DNA of 64,000 nucleotides from Castellaniella daejeonensis. GTDB lineage: Bacteria > Pseudomonadota > Gammaproteobacteria > Burkholderiales > Burkholderiaceae_B. The stretch covers positions 186,001 through 250,000 of the forward strand of contig NZ_BAAAFN010000004.1 of the NCBI RefSeq assembly GCF_039523555.1, given 5' to 3'. Of the stretch, positions 23,992-33,664 are shown piece by piece (the stretch's first letter is position 1; each line of letters opens with the position of its first letter). The position numbers and the translations under genes are program-made. Below the pieces are notes generated by a model. The model was not told the DNA's origin. It did no database searches and worked only from the letters and a program-made list of their open reading frames with translations.

Positions 23992-24840
23992 TCAGGCCAG
24001 ACGCAGCAGGGCGGCGCCCAGTACCAGGATGCAGGCGCCCAGGATGCGTGCCGGCCCCAGGCGCTCGCGCAGACACAGGCCGGCGATCAGGGTGCCGAAC
24101 AGGATCGAGGTTTCCCGCAGGGCGGCGATGATGGCGATCGGCGCCAGTGTCATGGCCCACAGGGCGACTCCGTAGGACATCACGGATCCGAAGCCGCCTG
24201 CCAGGCAGGATCGCCAGTGGGCGCGCAGGTAGGACGGCAGGGCGCCGGGCCGGGCGCGCAGGCCCATCAGGGTCATGGCGCATCCCTGCAGCAGGAAGAT
24301 CCACAGTGTGTAGCTGGCGGGCGCTCCCGACTGGCGGACCCCGGCCCCGTCAACCAGGGTATAGCTGGCGATGACGGCGGCGTTCAGCAGGGCGAGCCGC
24401 AGGCCCGAGGGCGCCGCCGGAATGCCCGTGGAGCGCCGCCCGATGCACAGGATCCCGCCGCAGATGGCGGCGATGCCGGCCAGGGCGGTGGGATTCAGGG
24501 CTTCATGGAACAGCGCGGCGGATGCCGCGGCCACCAGCAGCGGCGCGGTGCCTCGCATCACGGGATAGCTCGCGCTCATGTCCGCGACCCGGTAGATCCT
24601 GGCCAGGAGCCGCATGTAGACGATCTGCAGGATCAGGGACGAAAGGATGAAGGGCCAGCTTGCCGCTGCGGGCGCCGGCAGCCAGGGAAGGGCAGCCAGG
24701 GCGATCGCGGCGGATGCCGCCGCGATGCCGGTGGTGCTCAGCAAGGTGTCGGCGCTGCGTTTGATCAGGGCGTTCCAGCCCGCGTGCAGCAGCGCGGCCG
24801 CCAGGACGGCGCCGTAGACAAGGTCGGGACGGGCCGTCAT
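23992..24840 (-). CDS. EamA/DMT-family transporter
   Basis: A 282-aa membrane protein with about ten helices formed by two EamA repeats. It begins VYGAVLAAALLHAGWNALIKRS, has the mid motif ADMSASYPVMRGTAPLLV and in the second repeat SYGVALWAMTLAPIAIIAALRETSILFGTLIAGLCL with LRERLGPARILGACILVLG at the end (split motifs, each family-typical). Members export metabolites or amino acids. The substrate is unknown. It is followed on the same strand by no closely linked gene and lies just downstream of YbaK. Confidence 0.85.
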   Translation of the reverse strand: MTARPDLVYGAVLAAALLHAGWNALIKRSADTLLSTTGIAAASAAIALAALPWLPAPAAASWPFILSSLILQIVYMRLLARIYRVADMSASYPVMRGTAPLLVAAASAALFHEALNPTALAGIAAICGGILCIGRRSTGIPAAPSGLRLALLNAAVIASYTLVDGAGVRQSGAPASYTLWIFLLQGCAMTLMGLRARPGALPSYLRAHWRSCLAGGFGSVMSYGVALWAMTLAPIAIIAALRETSILFGTLIAGLCLRERLGPARILGACILVLGAALLRLA

Positions 24841-24858
24841 GGCTGCGCGGTGCCGGGG

Positions 24859-25338
24859 TCAGGCGTTTGCCGGCGCGGCCGCCTGGCAGACGTCCACCCA
24901 GGAGGCGTCCGTCAGTCGGGCCAGGCGTTCGGGTTCGATGCGCACGGCGCTGCGGGTGGAGCCCGCAGCCGGCATGACGATGTCGAAATCGCGCAGGCTG
25001 ACGTCGCAGTAGACCGGCAGCGGCCGGGCCAGGCCGAAAGGGCAGACACCGCCCACCGGATGGCCCGTCAGGTCGGCGACTTCGTCGGCCGGCAGCATCT
25101 TGACCCGGCCGCCGAAGGCCTGCTTGAGCTTGCGGTTGTCCAGCCGCGCGTCGCCGCGGGCCACGACCAGGACGACGGAGTCGCCGGTCTTCAGGGAAAG
25201 TGTCTTGGCGATCTGGCCGGGCACCACGCCGTGGGCCTCGGCCGCCAGGGCGACGGTGGCGGTGCTTTGCTCGAGTTCGAGAATGTCCAGGTCTGGAGCA
25301 TGCTGGGCAAAAAACTGCCGGACGGATTCGATCGTCAT
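24859..25338 (-). CDS. YbaK/EbsC-type aminoacyl-tRNA deacylase-like protein
   Basis: A 159-aa single YbaK domain. Visible family blocks are QIAKTLSLKTGDSVVLVVARGD (catalytic lysine region), NRKLKQAFGG, TGHPVGGVCPFGL and VYCDVSLRDFDIVMPAAGS. The domain removes mischarged amino acids such as Cys, Pro or Ala from tRNA. Length and the GGVCPFG motif place it in the stand-alone YbaK/ProX group. It precedes the EamA exporter on the same strand with an 18-base gap, so the two may be co-transcribed. Confidence 0.88.
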   Translation of the reverse strand: MTIESVRQFFAQHAPDLDILELEQSTATVALAAEAHGVVPGQIAKTLSLKTGDSVVLVVARGDARLDNRKLKQAFGGRVKMLPADEVADLTGHPVGGVCPFGLARPLPVYCDVSLRDFDIVMPAAGSTRSAVRIEPERLARLTDASWVDVCQAAAPANA

Positions 25339-25442
25339 CTAAAATTCCAGGGTTATTCCGTCTACCATCATAGGCATTTCAGATGTGAAATGCTTTGAAA
25401 CAATCCGGGTTCACCGGACAGGAAAAAGAAGGCGATGGCCCG

Positions 25443-26657
25443 ATGCTGAACCTGGATGCCCGCACCTTGCTGATCGTCGAAGCCTTCGTGCTGTTTCTCG
25501 TGGGCGGACTGATGCTGCTGGCCGCCCTGCAGGGGCGGCGCGACCGCACGCTGCTGTGGATGTCGGGCGCCCTGCTGTTGGGCGGGACGGGTTTCGTGGT
25601 CAGCATCGCGCGCGGCTCCCCGACCTGGCACGATCCCGCGATCGTGCTGGCCAACATGCTGCTGATCACCGGGCACGCCTGCTGCTGGGCGAGTCTGCGG
25701 GCCTACGCCGGCCGGCCGGTGTGGGTGGCGGCGCTGCTGGGGGGCGCCGCGACCTGGTTCGCGCTGTGCCTGTGGCCCGTGTTCATGGCATCGGATTTAG
25801 CCCGGCTCCTGGTCTTTTCCCTGCTGGCGATCGGCTATCTCGCAGCGGCCGGATGGGAACTGTGGCCCGAACGGCGCGACGATGCAGGCTCGGTGCTGCC
25901 CTTGCTGGCCGTCCTGTTCGCCCATGGCCTGTTCTACCTCTATCGCATGGTGTGGGCCGTCCGGATACCGGGCATGTCCTGGCTGCAGTGGCCGGATTTC
26001 ACCGTGACCATACTGGAAGGCCTCCTGTTCGGCGTCAGCCTGTCCTTCTGCGTCCTGATCCTGGTGCGTGCCAGGACGGAACGGCGGTATCGCCATGCGG
26101 CCCTGCACGATGCGCTGACGCGGCTGCCCAATCGCCGCGCCCTGTTCGAGCAGGGTGCGGAAGCCCTGGCGCGGGCGCGCCGCGAGGGCCGGGACATGGC
26201 GCTGCTGATGTGCGACCTGGACTGGTTCAAGCGCATCAACGACGAGCATGGGCACGACGCGGGCGACCGGGTCCTGGTCCTGTTCGCTGAAATCCTGCGC
26301 AGCCGGGTGCGCGCGGGCGACCTGTGCGCGCGCATCGGCGGCGAGGAATTCGTGGTCCTGGCGCCGGACCTGGGGCCCCTGAGCACCCTGGACCTGGCGG
26401 ACAGGATCCGCCGCACCCTGGCGGAACAGGCCTTCCCGGCGGCAGGCCGCCTGAGCGTGAGCATCGGCATCGCCTGCGCCTCGGTGGACGGCCATGATCT
26501 GGACCGCCTGCTGGCCTGCGCCGATCGGGCGCTCTACCAGGCCAAGGCCTCGGGCCGCGATTGCGTCCGCCAGTCGGTGGGCCTGGCCGCGGCCGGCCGG
26601 GCATCCACGGCGGTTGCCCGCATGGACGGAGCCGCCGCTCCTTACGCGGGAACCTGA
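25443..26657 (+). CDS. Membrane-bound diguanylate cyclase (first of a tandem pair)
   Basis: A 404-aa protein starting at ATG 25443 (MLNLDARTLLIVEAFVLFLVGG). About six membrane helices (residues 8-200) are followed by a GGEEF domain. The active site is GGEEF in CARIGGEEFVVLAPD, metal-binding MCDLDWFKRIND, and an inhibitory site RxxD (RAGD) five residues upstream of GGEEF, so product feedback is expected. It makes c-di-GMP from two GTP. The membrane part resembles no named sensor clearly. The next gene is a close paralogue starting 3 bases after this stop. Confidence 0.9.
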   Translation: MLNLDARTLLIVEAFVLFLVGGLMLLAALQGRRDRTLLWMSGALLLGGTGFVVSIARGSPTWHDPAIVLANMLLITGHACCWASLRAYAGRPVWVAALLGGAATWFALCLWPVFMASDLARLLVFSLLAIGYLAAAGWELWPERRDDAGSVLPLLAVLFAHGLFYLYRMVWAVRIPGMSWLQWPDFTVTILEGLLFGVSLSFCVLILVRARTERRYRHAALHDALTRLPNRRALFEQGAEALARARREGRDMALLMCDLDWFKRINDEHGHDAGDRVLVLFAEILRSRVRAGDLCARIGGEEFVVLAPDLGPLSTLDLADRIRRTLAEQAFPAAGRLSVSIGIACASVDGHDLDRLLACADRALYQAKASGRDCVRQSVGLAAAGRASTAVARMDGAAAPYAGT

Positions 26658-26660
26658 GCC

Positions 26661-27884
26661 ATGGACCATCTGGACGCACGCACGCTGTTGATCGCGGAAA
26701 TCCCGGTCCTGCTGCTGGTGGGCGCCCTGATCCTGGCGGCGGCGCTGCTGGGTCGCCGCGAACGGACTCTGGGATGGACCGGCGCTTCGCTGATGCTCAT
26801 GGGAGTCGGGTTCCTGCTGGGCGTGGCCGACCCTGCCAACGCCTGGGAACGATCGGTGACCGGCTTCGGCGCCTTGCTGATCCTGGCGCATGCCTGCGTC
26901 TGGACCGGGCTGCGGGCTTTTTCCGGAAAGCCGCCGCGATGGCCGTGGATCGTGGCCGGTCCGCTGGCCTGGTACGCGGTATGCCAGTGGCCGGAATTCG
27001 TGTTCTCGGGCGTGGCGCGTGTGACCGCGTACAGCCTGCCCACCCTGGCCTACTCGGGGGCGGCCCTGTGGGAACTGTGGGCAGCGCAGCGCGGCAAGAG
27101 CGGGGATGCAAAACTGGCGATCCTGCCCGCCGTCATCCTGGTGCTGCACGGTGTGCTGGCCTTTGCCCGCATGACGGCGACGCTGCTGTCGGGACCCGAG
27201 CCCGGGCCGTTGCGCCTGGATTTCCCGATGGCGGTGTTCGAAGGCATGCTGTTTTTCATCGGCATGTCCTTTGCCGTCCTGATGATGGTGGGAGCCCGCT
27301 CCGAGCGCCGTTACCGCCATGCGGCCCTGCACGATGCCCTGACCGACCTGGCCAATCGGCGCGCACTGTACGAGCAGGGCGGCGACATGCTGCGCGAAAC
27401 CCTGGCCCAGGGGCGGAGCGTCGCGCTGCTGATGTGCGACCTGGACCGCTTCAAGCGGATCAACGACGATTGCGGGCACGAGGCCGGCGATCGGGTGCTG
27501 GCCGCTTTCGCCGGGGTGCTGCGCCGCGTCGTGCGCAAGGATGACCTGTGCGCGCGCATCGGTGGCGAGGAATTCGTGGTCCTGGCGCCGGACATGGATG
27601 CCGAGGGCGCCCTGAGCCTGGCGGAACGGATCCGCGAACAGCTGCGGCAATGCGATTGCCGGGTGTGCGAACCCCTGAGCGTGAGCATCGGCATCGTCTG
27701 CGCGCCGCAGGGTGGCGACGATCTGGGCGGGCTGCTGGCCCGGGCGGACCGGGCCATGTACCGGGCCAAGGAAGCGGGCCGCAATTGCGTCCGCCTGTGG
27801 ACCGGAGATCCGCGGGATGGCGGCTCAGCCGCCGTAGCCGGGGACGGCGGCGGGCGTGCGGGCCAGCATCCAGTCGATGCCTGA
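26661..27884 (+). CDS. Membrane-bound diguanylate cyclase (second of a tandem pair)
   Basis: A 407-aa paralogue of the preceding protein over its full length. It shares the N-terminus (LDARTLLIAEIPVLLLVG), the membrane region and the catalytic domain with MCDLDRFKRINDD, DLCARIGGEEFVVLAPD and inhibitory RxxD (RKDD). The pattern RRYRHAALHDALT is nearly identical in both. The pair is clearly a tandem duplication with diverged sensory helices, co-transcribed (3-base gap). Its last 60 bases overlap the convergent uracil-DNA glycosylase gene. Confidence 0.9.
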   Translation: MDHLDARTLLIAEIPVLLLVGALILAAALLGRRERTLGWTGASLMLMGVGFLLGVADPANAWERSVTGFGALLILAHACVWTGLRAFSGKPPRWPWIVAGPLAWYAVCQWPEFVFSGVARVTAYSLPTLAYSGAALWELWAAQRGKSGDAKLAILPAVILVLHGVLAFARMTATLLSGPEPGPLRLDFPMAVFEGMLFFIGMSFAVLMMVGARSERRYRHAALHDALTDLANRRALYEQGGDMLRETLAQGRSVALLMCDLDRFKRINDDCGHEAGDRVLAAFAGVLRRVVRKDDLCARIGGEEFVVLAPDMDAEGALSLAERIREQLRQCDCRVCEPLSVSIGIVCAPQGGDDLGGLLARADRAMYRAKEAGRNCVRLWTGDPRDGGSAAVAGDGGGRAGQHPVDA

Positions 27885-28607
27885 TTCACCGTGGGCCTGC
27901 AGCCAGTCGTTTGCCTGGCGGAAATGGCCGCAGCCGATGAAGGGGCGTGGCGGCCGCAGTGCGGACAAGGGCGATGGATGATTGGCGGCCAGGACTTCGA
28001 CCGGGCCGGCCGGCGGCTGCATGTCCAGCAGCGCGCGCCGCGCCTGGGCATGCGAGCCCCAGAGCATCAGGACCTTGGGGCGGGCCTCGCGCAGCACCCG
28101 CATGATCAGCGCATCGGTGATGTGTTCCCAGCCTTTCCTGGCGTGCGAGGCCGGCTGGTGCGCCTCGACGGTGAGCGATGTGTTCAGCAGCAGCACGCCC
28201 TGGCGTGCCCAGCGCACCAGGCTGTTGCGCGGCGGCGTTTCGGGTTCGCCATATTCCAGGGTCAGTTCCTTGAACATATTGCGCAGGCTGGGCGGCGTGG
28301 GGCAGAAATCCGGCACCGAGAACGCCAGGCCCTGGGCCTGGTTCGGTCCGTGGTAGGGGTCCTGGCCGACGATCACCACCTTGACCTCGTCCGGCGGGAT
28401 TTCGACCAGGGCGCGGAAGGGCCGCAGGGGAAAGATGCAGGCCCCGGCGGCCAGCCGTTCGGCCAGCATCGCGTCGAGACGGCCCAGGATGCCCTGCAGG
28501 TGGGGGGCTTCCAGCGTGGATTTCCAGGCGGGCGGCAGGGCATCGATCTGGGCCCGCAGGGAACCCTGGAATGCGTTGAGCACTTCGGTATCGGATGGAA
28601 GAGGCAT
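27825..28607 (-). CDS. ung: Uracil-DNA glycosylase, family 1
   Basis: A 260-aa base-excision repair enzyme. The catalytic water-activating loop is GQDPYHGPNQAQGLAFSVP, and the C-terminal DNA-intercalation loop is NHPSPLSALRP. NTSLTVE also fits the uracil pocket. Length and motifs match E. coli Ung (229 aa) with a modest N-terminal extension. The C-terminus overlaps the 3' end of the diguanylate cyclase gene by 60 bases on the opposite strand. Confidence 0.95.
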   Translation of the reverse strand: MPLPSDTEVLNAFQGSLRAQIDALPPAWKSTLEAPHLQGILGRLDAMLAERLAAGACIFPLRPFRALVEIPPDEVKVVIVGQDPYHGPNQAQGLAFSVPDFCPTPPSLRNMFKELTLEYGEPETPPRNSLVRWARQGVLLLNTSLTVEAHQPASHARKGWEHITDALIMRVLREARPKVLMLWGSHAQARRALLDMQPPAGPVEVLAANHPSPLSALRPPRPFIGCGHFRQANDWLQAHGESGIDWMLARTPAAVPGYGG

Positions 28608-28674
28608 CGTCGTTTGTCGGGATCGGAAGTTCGGGAAACGGGGAAGATCGCCGGGCCGTGTGGCGGGTCCGTGG

Positions 28675-30078
28675 TCAGCAAGGACAGGTCCGGATCAGTG
28701 TAGCCAGGCGCTCGGGCAGGCGGGGATCGTCCATCTGCGACACATTGAAGCGCATCATGTGCCCGGCCGTCTGCGCCAGGCTGAAGACGTTCCCGGGCGC
28801 CAGCATCAGGCCCTGCTGCAGGCCCGCCTGCGCCAGGCGCGCGCCATCGATGCCGTCCGGCAGCCGGCACCACAGGAACATGCCGTCCTCGGGTTCATGC
28901 CAGGGCTGCAGGCCCAGGGCGCACAGCAGCCGGATCGCGCGCGGCATGGCCTGGGCCAGGCGGCTGCGCAGCAGACGCGTGTGCTGCTGCCAGGCGCCGT
29001 CGCGCAGCAGGCGGGCGATCACCGCCTGCGTCAGGCCGGCGCCCGAGAACGTCGTGGCGGTGCGCAGGTCGGCCAGCGCGTCCAGCCAGTCCTCGCGCAC
29101 GATCAGGTAGCCGCAGCGCAGGCTGGCCGACAGGGTCTTGGAAAAACTGCCGACCTGCACGACCCGGTCGCTGCGGTCTCCGGATGCGAGCCGGGCCGAT
29201 GGCCTGGATTCGAGATCGCCGAAGATGTCGTCCTCGATCAGGATCAGGTCGTGGGCTTCGGCCAGCGCATGGATGCGTTCCGCCTTGGCGGCCGACAGCC
29301 GCGCGCCCGTCGGGTTGTGCGGTCCGGCGTTGCTGAGATAGAGGCGCGGGCGGTATTCCTCGAGCGCGGCCTCGAAGCGGTCCATGTCGGGGCCGTCGGG
29401 CGCGTGGGGCACCCCGATGATGCGGACGCGGTGAGCGCGCAGCAGCGCCAGGAAATTGAAATAGCAGGGGTCGTCGACCAGCACGGCATCGCCGGGTTCG
29501 ATCAGGAAACGGCACAGGAGGTCCACGGCCTGGGTGCCTGAATCGGTCAGCAGGATGTGGCGCGGGTCGGCCGCCAGGCCGCGCGTGCCCAGGTGCTGGG
29601 CAATCTGGGTGCGCAGGGCCGGCAGCCCCAGGGCGGGCGCGTAGTCCGTCAGCGGCGCTTCGGGATCGCGCGCGACCTGGCGCAGTGCGCGGCGGATGGC
29701 ATCCCGGGGCATCCAGTCTTCCGGCAGCCAGCCGCAGCCGGGTTTCAGCGCCTGGGCGCCCAGGTCCAGCGACTGCCGGGACACCCACAGGGGGTCGATC
29801 TGGCGGTCCAGGCGCGGCCCGATCTCGGACAGCGCCAGGGGCGCCAGCGGGCCGGCGACATAGAAGCCGGCGCCGGCGCGGGCGCGGATGACGCCTTCGG
29901 ACTCCAGGCGCTCGTAGGCCTCGACGACGGTGGACTTGGAGACGCCGTGCTGCCGCGCCATGCCCCGCAGGGACGGCAGGCGCGAACCGGGCGGCCATTC
30001 GCGGGCAGCGATGCGCTGGCGCACGAATTGCATGATGCCGGCGGTGCGGCCCGGTGCGGGTGAATACGGAATGTCCAT
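28675..30078 (-). CDS. MocR/PdxR-type GntR regulator with aminotransferase domain
   Basis: A 467-aa regulator. The N-terminal GntR winged HTH (residues 10-75; AREWPPGSRLPSLRGMARQ, SKSTVVEAYERLESEG) is joined to a fold-type I aminotransferase domain. The PLP lysine is in GSFSKTLSASLRCGY, with SNAGPHNPTGARLS and LVDDPCYFNFLALL. These proteins use PLP or an amino-acid aldimine as ligand rather than catalysing transamination. It is divergent from an EamA exporter and probably controls it through the repeats at 30125-30157. Confidence 0.9.
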   Translation of the reverse strand: MDIPYSPAPGRTAGIMQFVRQRIAAREWPPGSRLPSLRGMARQHGVSKSTVVEAYERLESEGVIRARAGAGFYVAGPLAPLALSEIGPRLDRQIDPLWVSRQSLDLGAQALKPGCGWLPEDWMPRDAIRRALRQVARDPEAPLTDYAPALGLPALRTQIAQHLGTRGLAADPRHILLTDSGTQAVDLLCRFLIEPGDAVLVDDPCYFNFLALLRAHRVRIIGVPHAPDGPDMDRFEAALEEYRPRLYLSNAGPHNPTGARLSAAKAERIHALAEAHDLILIEDDIFGDLESRPSARLASGDRSDRVVQVGSFSKTLSASLRCGYLIVREDWLDALADLRTATTFSGAGLTQAVIARLLRDGAWQQHTRLLRSRLAQAMPRAIRLLCALGLQPWHEPEDGMFLWCRLPDGIDGARLAQAGLQQGLMLAPGNVFSLAQTAGHMMRFNVSQMDDPRLPERLATLIRTCPC

Positions 30079-30124
30079 GGGTGGTGAACCGGCCCGCCGC
30101 GCAGGCGGTTGGGTCCGGATGGAT

Positions 30125-30157
30125 CAGTACAGTTCGTTGATACTGTACTGCACTGTA
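30125..30157. promoter_or_regulatory. MocR-type operator candidate with three half-sites
   Basis: The region holds an 8-base inverted repeat CAGTACAG (30125-30132) and CTGTACTG (30143-30150) with a 10-base spacer. ACTGTA occurs in direct orientation at 30142-30147 and 30152-30157, exactly one helical turn apart, and as its complement at 30128-30133. Mixed direct and inverted hexamers are typical of MocR/GabR/PdxR sites. It lies between the divergent MocR and EamA genes. Confidence 0.6.
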
Positions 30158-30231
30158 TCTGGATTCTGCCCTGGCGGCAAGGCATGCTGGAGGCCGTACC
30201 CATCTTCCGCACCTGACTCTAGGAAGCACGC

Positions 30232-31125
30232 ATGAACACCACCACGCGCGGCTGGATCAACGGCATGATCGGCGTTGCGATCTTCAGCGGATCGTTGCCG
30301 GCGACCCGGCTGGCCGTCCTGGGGCTCGACCCCCTGTTCGTCACGGCGGCGCGCGCCGCCCTGGCCGGCTTGCTGGCGCTGGCTGCGCTGGTCTGGATGC
30401 GCAGCCCCCGGCCCGGCCTTGCCGACCTGCGCACCCTGCTGCTGGTGGCTTTCGGGGTGGTGCTCGGTTTTCCCCTGTTTTCCGCGCTGGCCCTGCGCAC
30501 CATCACCTCGGCGCATTCCCTGGTCTTCATCGGTCTGCTGCCGCTGGCGACCGCGATCTTCGGCACCTGGCTGGGCGGCGAGCGGCCTTCCCGCGCATTC
30601 TGGATGTTCGCCGTGCTGGGCGCGGCCGCCGTGGCCGGGTTCGCGTTCAGCCGGGACGGTTCGGGCTCGCTGGGGGCCGATGCCCTGATGATGGCGGCCA
30701 TCGTCACCTGCGGCTACGGCTACGCCGAAGGCGGCCGCCTGTCGCGCCGCCTGGGCGGCTGGCAGGTCATCTGCTGGGTGCTGGTGCTGTCGCTGCCGGT
30801 CAGCCTGCCGTTGTCCGTGATCCTGCGCCCGGCCGCGTGGGCCGGCATCCCCGCATCCGCCTGGGGCGGGCTGGCCTACGTGGCGGTCTTCAGCATGCTG
30901 GTGGGATTCGTCTTCTGGTACCGGGGGTTGGCGCAGGGCGGCATCGCCGCCGTCGGCCAGTTGCAGCTGCTGCAGCCGTTCATGGGCCTGATGCTGGCTG
31001 CCTGGCTGCTGGGCGAGCCCGTCACGCCGGTCATGCTGCTGGTCACTGTCTTTGTCGTGGCCTGCGTGGCGGGGGCGAAATACACCGCAGCGGCACCCGC
31101 GGCCGCCTCGCAGGCCGCACGCTGA
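30232..31125 (+). CDS. EamA/DMT-family transporter, MocR-linked
   Basis: A 297-aa membrane protein with ten predicted helices in two EamA halves. Features are GWINGMIGVAIFSGSLPATRLAV at the start, ALRTITSAHSLVFIGLLPLATAIFG, and in the second half VGFVFWYRGLAQGGIAAVGQ and LQPFMGLMLAAWLLGEPV. It is divergent from the MocR regulator at a shared 153-base region. EamA genes paired with MocR regulators often export amino acids or B6-related compounds; the actual cargo is unknown. Confidence 0.85.
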   Translation: MNTTTRGWINGMIGVAIFSGSLPATRLAVLGLDPLFVTAARAALAGLLALAALVWMRSPRPGLADLRTLLLVAFGVVLGFPLFSALALRTITSAHSLVFIGLLPLATAIFGTWLGGERPSRAFWMFAVLGAAAVAGFAFSRDGSGSLGADALMMAAIVTCGYGYAEGGRLSRRLGGWQVICWVLVLSLPVSLPLSVILRPAAWAGIPASAWGGLAYVAVFSMLVGFVFWYRGLAQGGIAAVGQLQLLQPFMGLMLAAWLLGEPVTPVMLLVTVFVVACVAGAKYTAAAPAAASQAAR

Positions 31126-31157
31126 CGGGCCGCGTGCCCGCGAGCGCCGGTCGGTGT

Positions 31158-31909
<752 letters not shown>

Positions 31910-31913
<4 letters not shown>

Positions 31914-32590
31914 CGCTGTCCCTCGGTGAAGACGGCATGCTGGCCGAAATGGCGTTCCAGGCGGGTCTGGGCCGCCGACAGGAAGGAACAGAGCACCAGG
32001 TAGATCAGGGCGGCCTCCACGTACAGGATCAGCGGTTCATAGGTCACGGAAGCGATGCGCTGCGCCGCCTGGAAGATTTCCGGCACGGTGATCACGGCGG
32101 CCAGGGATGTGTCCTTCACCAGGGAGATGAAGGAATTGGCCAGCGGCGGCACGGCCACGCGCGCGGCCTGGGGCAGCACCGTGCGCCGCAGCGCCTGGGC
32201 GCGCGTCATGCTCAGCGAATAGGCGGCGTCCCACTGGCCCTTGGGGATGGCCTCGATGGCGCTGCGGATGACCTCGGCGTTGTAGGCGCCCACGTTCAGC
32301 GAGAAGCCGATCAGGGCGGCGGGCAATGGGTCCAGCACGAAGCCGACACTGGGCAGGCCGTAGAAGATCACGAACAGCTGCACCAGCAGCGGTGTGCCGC
32401 GGATCAGCCAGACGTAGAAACGGACCAGCGCCACCAGCGGCGGCGGTCCGAACAGCCGCGCGATCGCGGTCAGGAATGCCAGCAGCAGCCCGGCCGCGAA
32501 GGACAGGAGCGCCAGTGGCACGGTGAATTTGATCCCTCCGACCAGCAGCGGCCAGAGGGAGTCCATCATCAAGCGTAGCCAGTCCGGCAC
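31910..32590 (-). CDS. Polar amino acid ABC transporter permease, cystine type
   Basis: A 226-aa HisM-type permease with five helices. The GTG at 32590 is used as start because AGGAG lies 8 bases upstream. The EAA loop is visible (YSLSMTRAQALRRTVLPQAARVAVPPLANSFISLVKDTSL), reported here as its start YSLSMTRAQALRRTV and end NSFISLVKDTSL. YVWLIRGTPLLVQLFVIFYGLP is the family signature. The sequence resembles YecS/TcyL. It acts with the adjacent ATPase and binding protein. Confidence 0.9.
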
Positions 32591-32635
32591 GGTCGGGTCT
32601 CCTGCGGATCGTGTCGCGGGGAAAGCGGAACTGTC

Positions 32636-33436
32636 TTACTTGACCTGGGCGGACAGGTCTTCGCCGAAATAGCGTTCGGAGATCTGCTTGTAGGTGCCGT
32701 CGGTGCGCAGGGTGTCCAGCGCCTTGTCGATGGCGGCCTTCAGGGCCGGCTGGTTCTTGCGCATCAGCACGCCCGACTGGCCGAATTCGGCGCTGTTGTC
32801 GGTGGCGACGACCTTGACCTTGGCATTGGGCTGCTGCTTCTTGAAGTCCAGGAACGACAGCTGGTCATTGACGGTCGCATCCACGCGGCCGGAGGTCAGC
32901 AGGGCGATGGCGTCGTTGAAGCCTTGCACCGGCACGACTTCCGCACCGCTGCGCTGCGCGAGCTTGCCGAAATTGCTGGTGATGGTGTTGGCCGAACGCT
33001 TGCCCTTCAGGTCGGCGAACGAGTGGATCGTGTCGTTGTCGTCGCGCACGATCAGTGCGGCTGCCGAGGCGATGTAGGGCTTGGAGAAATCGAACTTGGC
33101 CTGGCGTTCGGCGTTGATGCCGACCTGGTTGATGACCACGTCGTAGCGATTCACATCCAGACCGGCGATCAGGCCGTCCCACTTGCCTTCCACGAATTCC
33201 GCCTTGACGCCCAGCTGCTTGGCGATCGCCCGGGCGATATCCACGTCGAAGCCGACCAGTCGGTTGTCCTTCGTGTCGTGGTAGGAAAAGGGCGCATAGG
33301 TGCCTTCGGTGCCGATGCGCAGGACGCCGGCTTTCTGGATGGCGGCGAGATCGTCGCTGGCCGCCTGGGCAGCCGGCGCAGCCGACAGCAGGGGGATCAG
33401 AGAGGCAAACAGCAGTGCGGAGAGTGTTTTCTTCAT
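32636..33436 (-). CDS. Periplasmic amino acid-binding protein, cystine type (TcyJ/FliY-like)
   Basis: A 266-aa secreted binding protein with an N-terminal signal peptide (MKKTLSALLFASLIPLLSAA, cleavage after AQA near residue 25). The mature domain has VLRIGTEGTYAPFSYHD, LVGFDVDIARAIAKQLG, VEGKWDGLIAGLDVNRYDVV and the closing TYKQISERYFGEDLS. These are features of the FliY/TcyJ cystine-binding group. It is the first gene of the importer operon; the 237 bases upstream are AT-rich and hold its promoter. Substrate assignment as cystine is by family resemblance only. Confidence 0.88.
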   Translation of the reverse strand: MKKTLSALLFASLIPLLSAAPAAQAASDDLAAIQKAGVLRIGTEGTYAPFSYHDTKDNRLVGFDVDIARAIAKQLGVKAEFVEGKWDGLIAGLDVNRYDVVINQVGINAERQAKFDFSKPYIASAAALIVRDDNDTIHSFADLKGKRSANTITSNFGKLAQRSGAEVVPVQGFNDAIALLTSGRVDATVNDQLSFLDFKKQQPNAKVKVVATDNSAEFGQSGVLMRKNQPALKAAIDKALDTLRTDGTYKQISERYFGEDLSAQVK

Positions 33437-33664
33437 GATGGACAGGTGAGATTCAATTAATTCAAGGGGTTATATGAACGCCGCGTTTTATTGTTTTTCA
33501 TTCTAATGAGATGTCCTTCAGGCCGCAAAGGTTTTCAACCTATCTGCATATCGCCTCCGGAAATATAGATTCTCACCGGACCGGTTCCGCGGCGAGGCCG
33601 GCGCCAGCAGCCGCTCGCACGGCTTGACTGGCGTCAACCATGGCAAGCGGCATGCCGCCTTAGA

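Noticed and set aside
33641..33655. Sigma-54-like TGGCA-N6-ATGC with correct GG/GC spacing upstream of the DUF2946 gene
   Set aside because: It departs from consensus at two key positions and no sigma-54 activator gene is nearby; the match is likely by chance.
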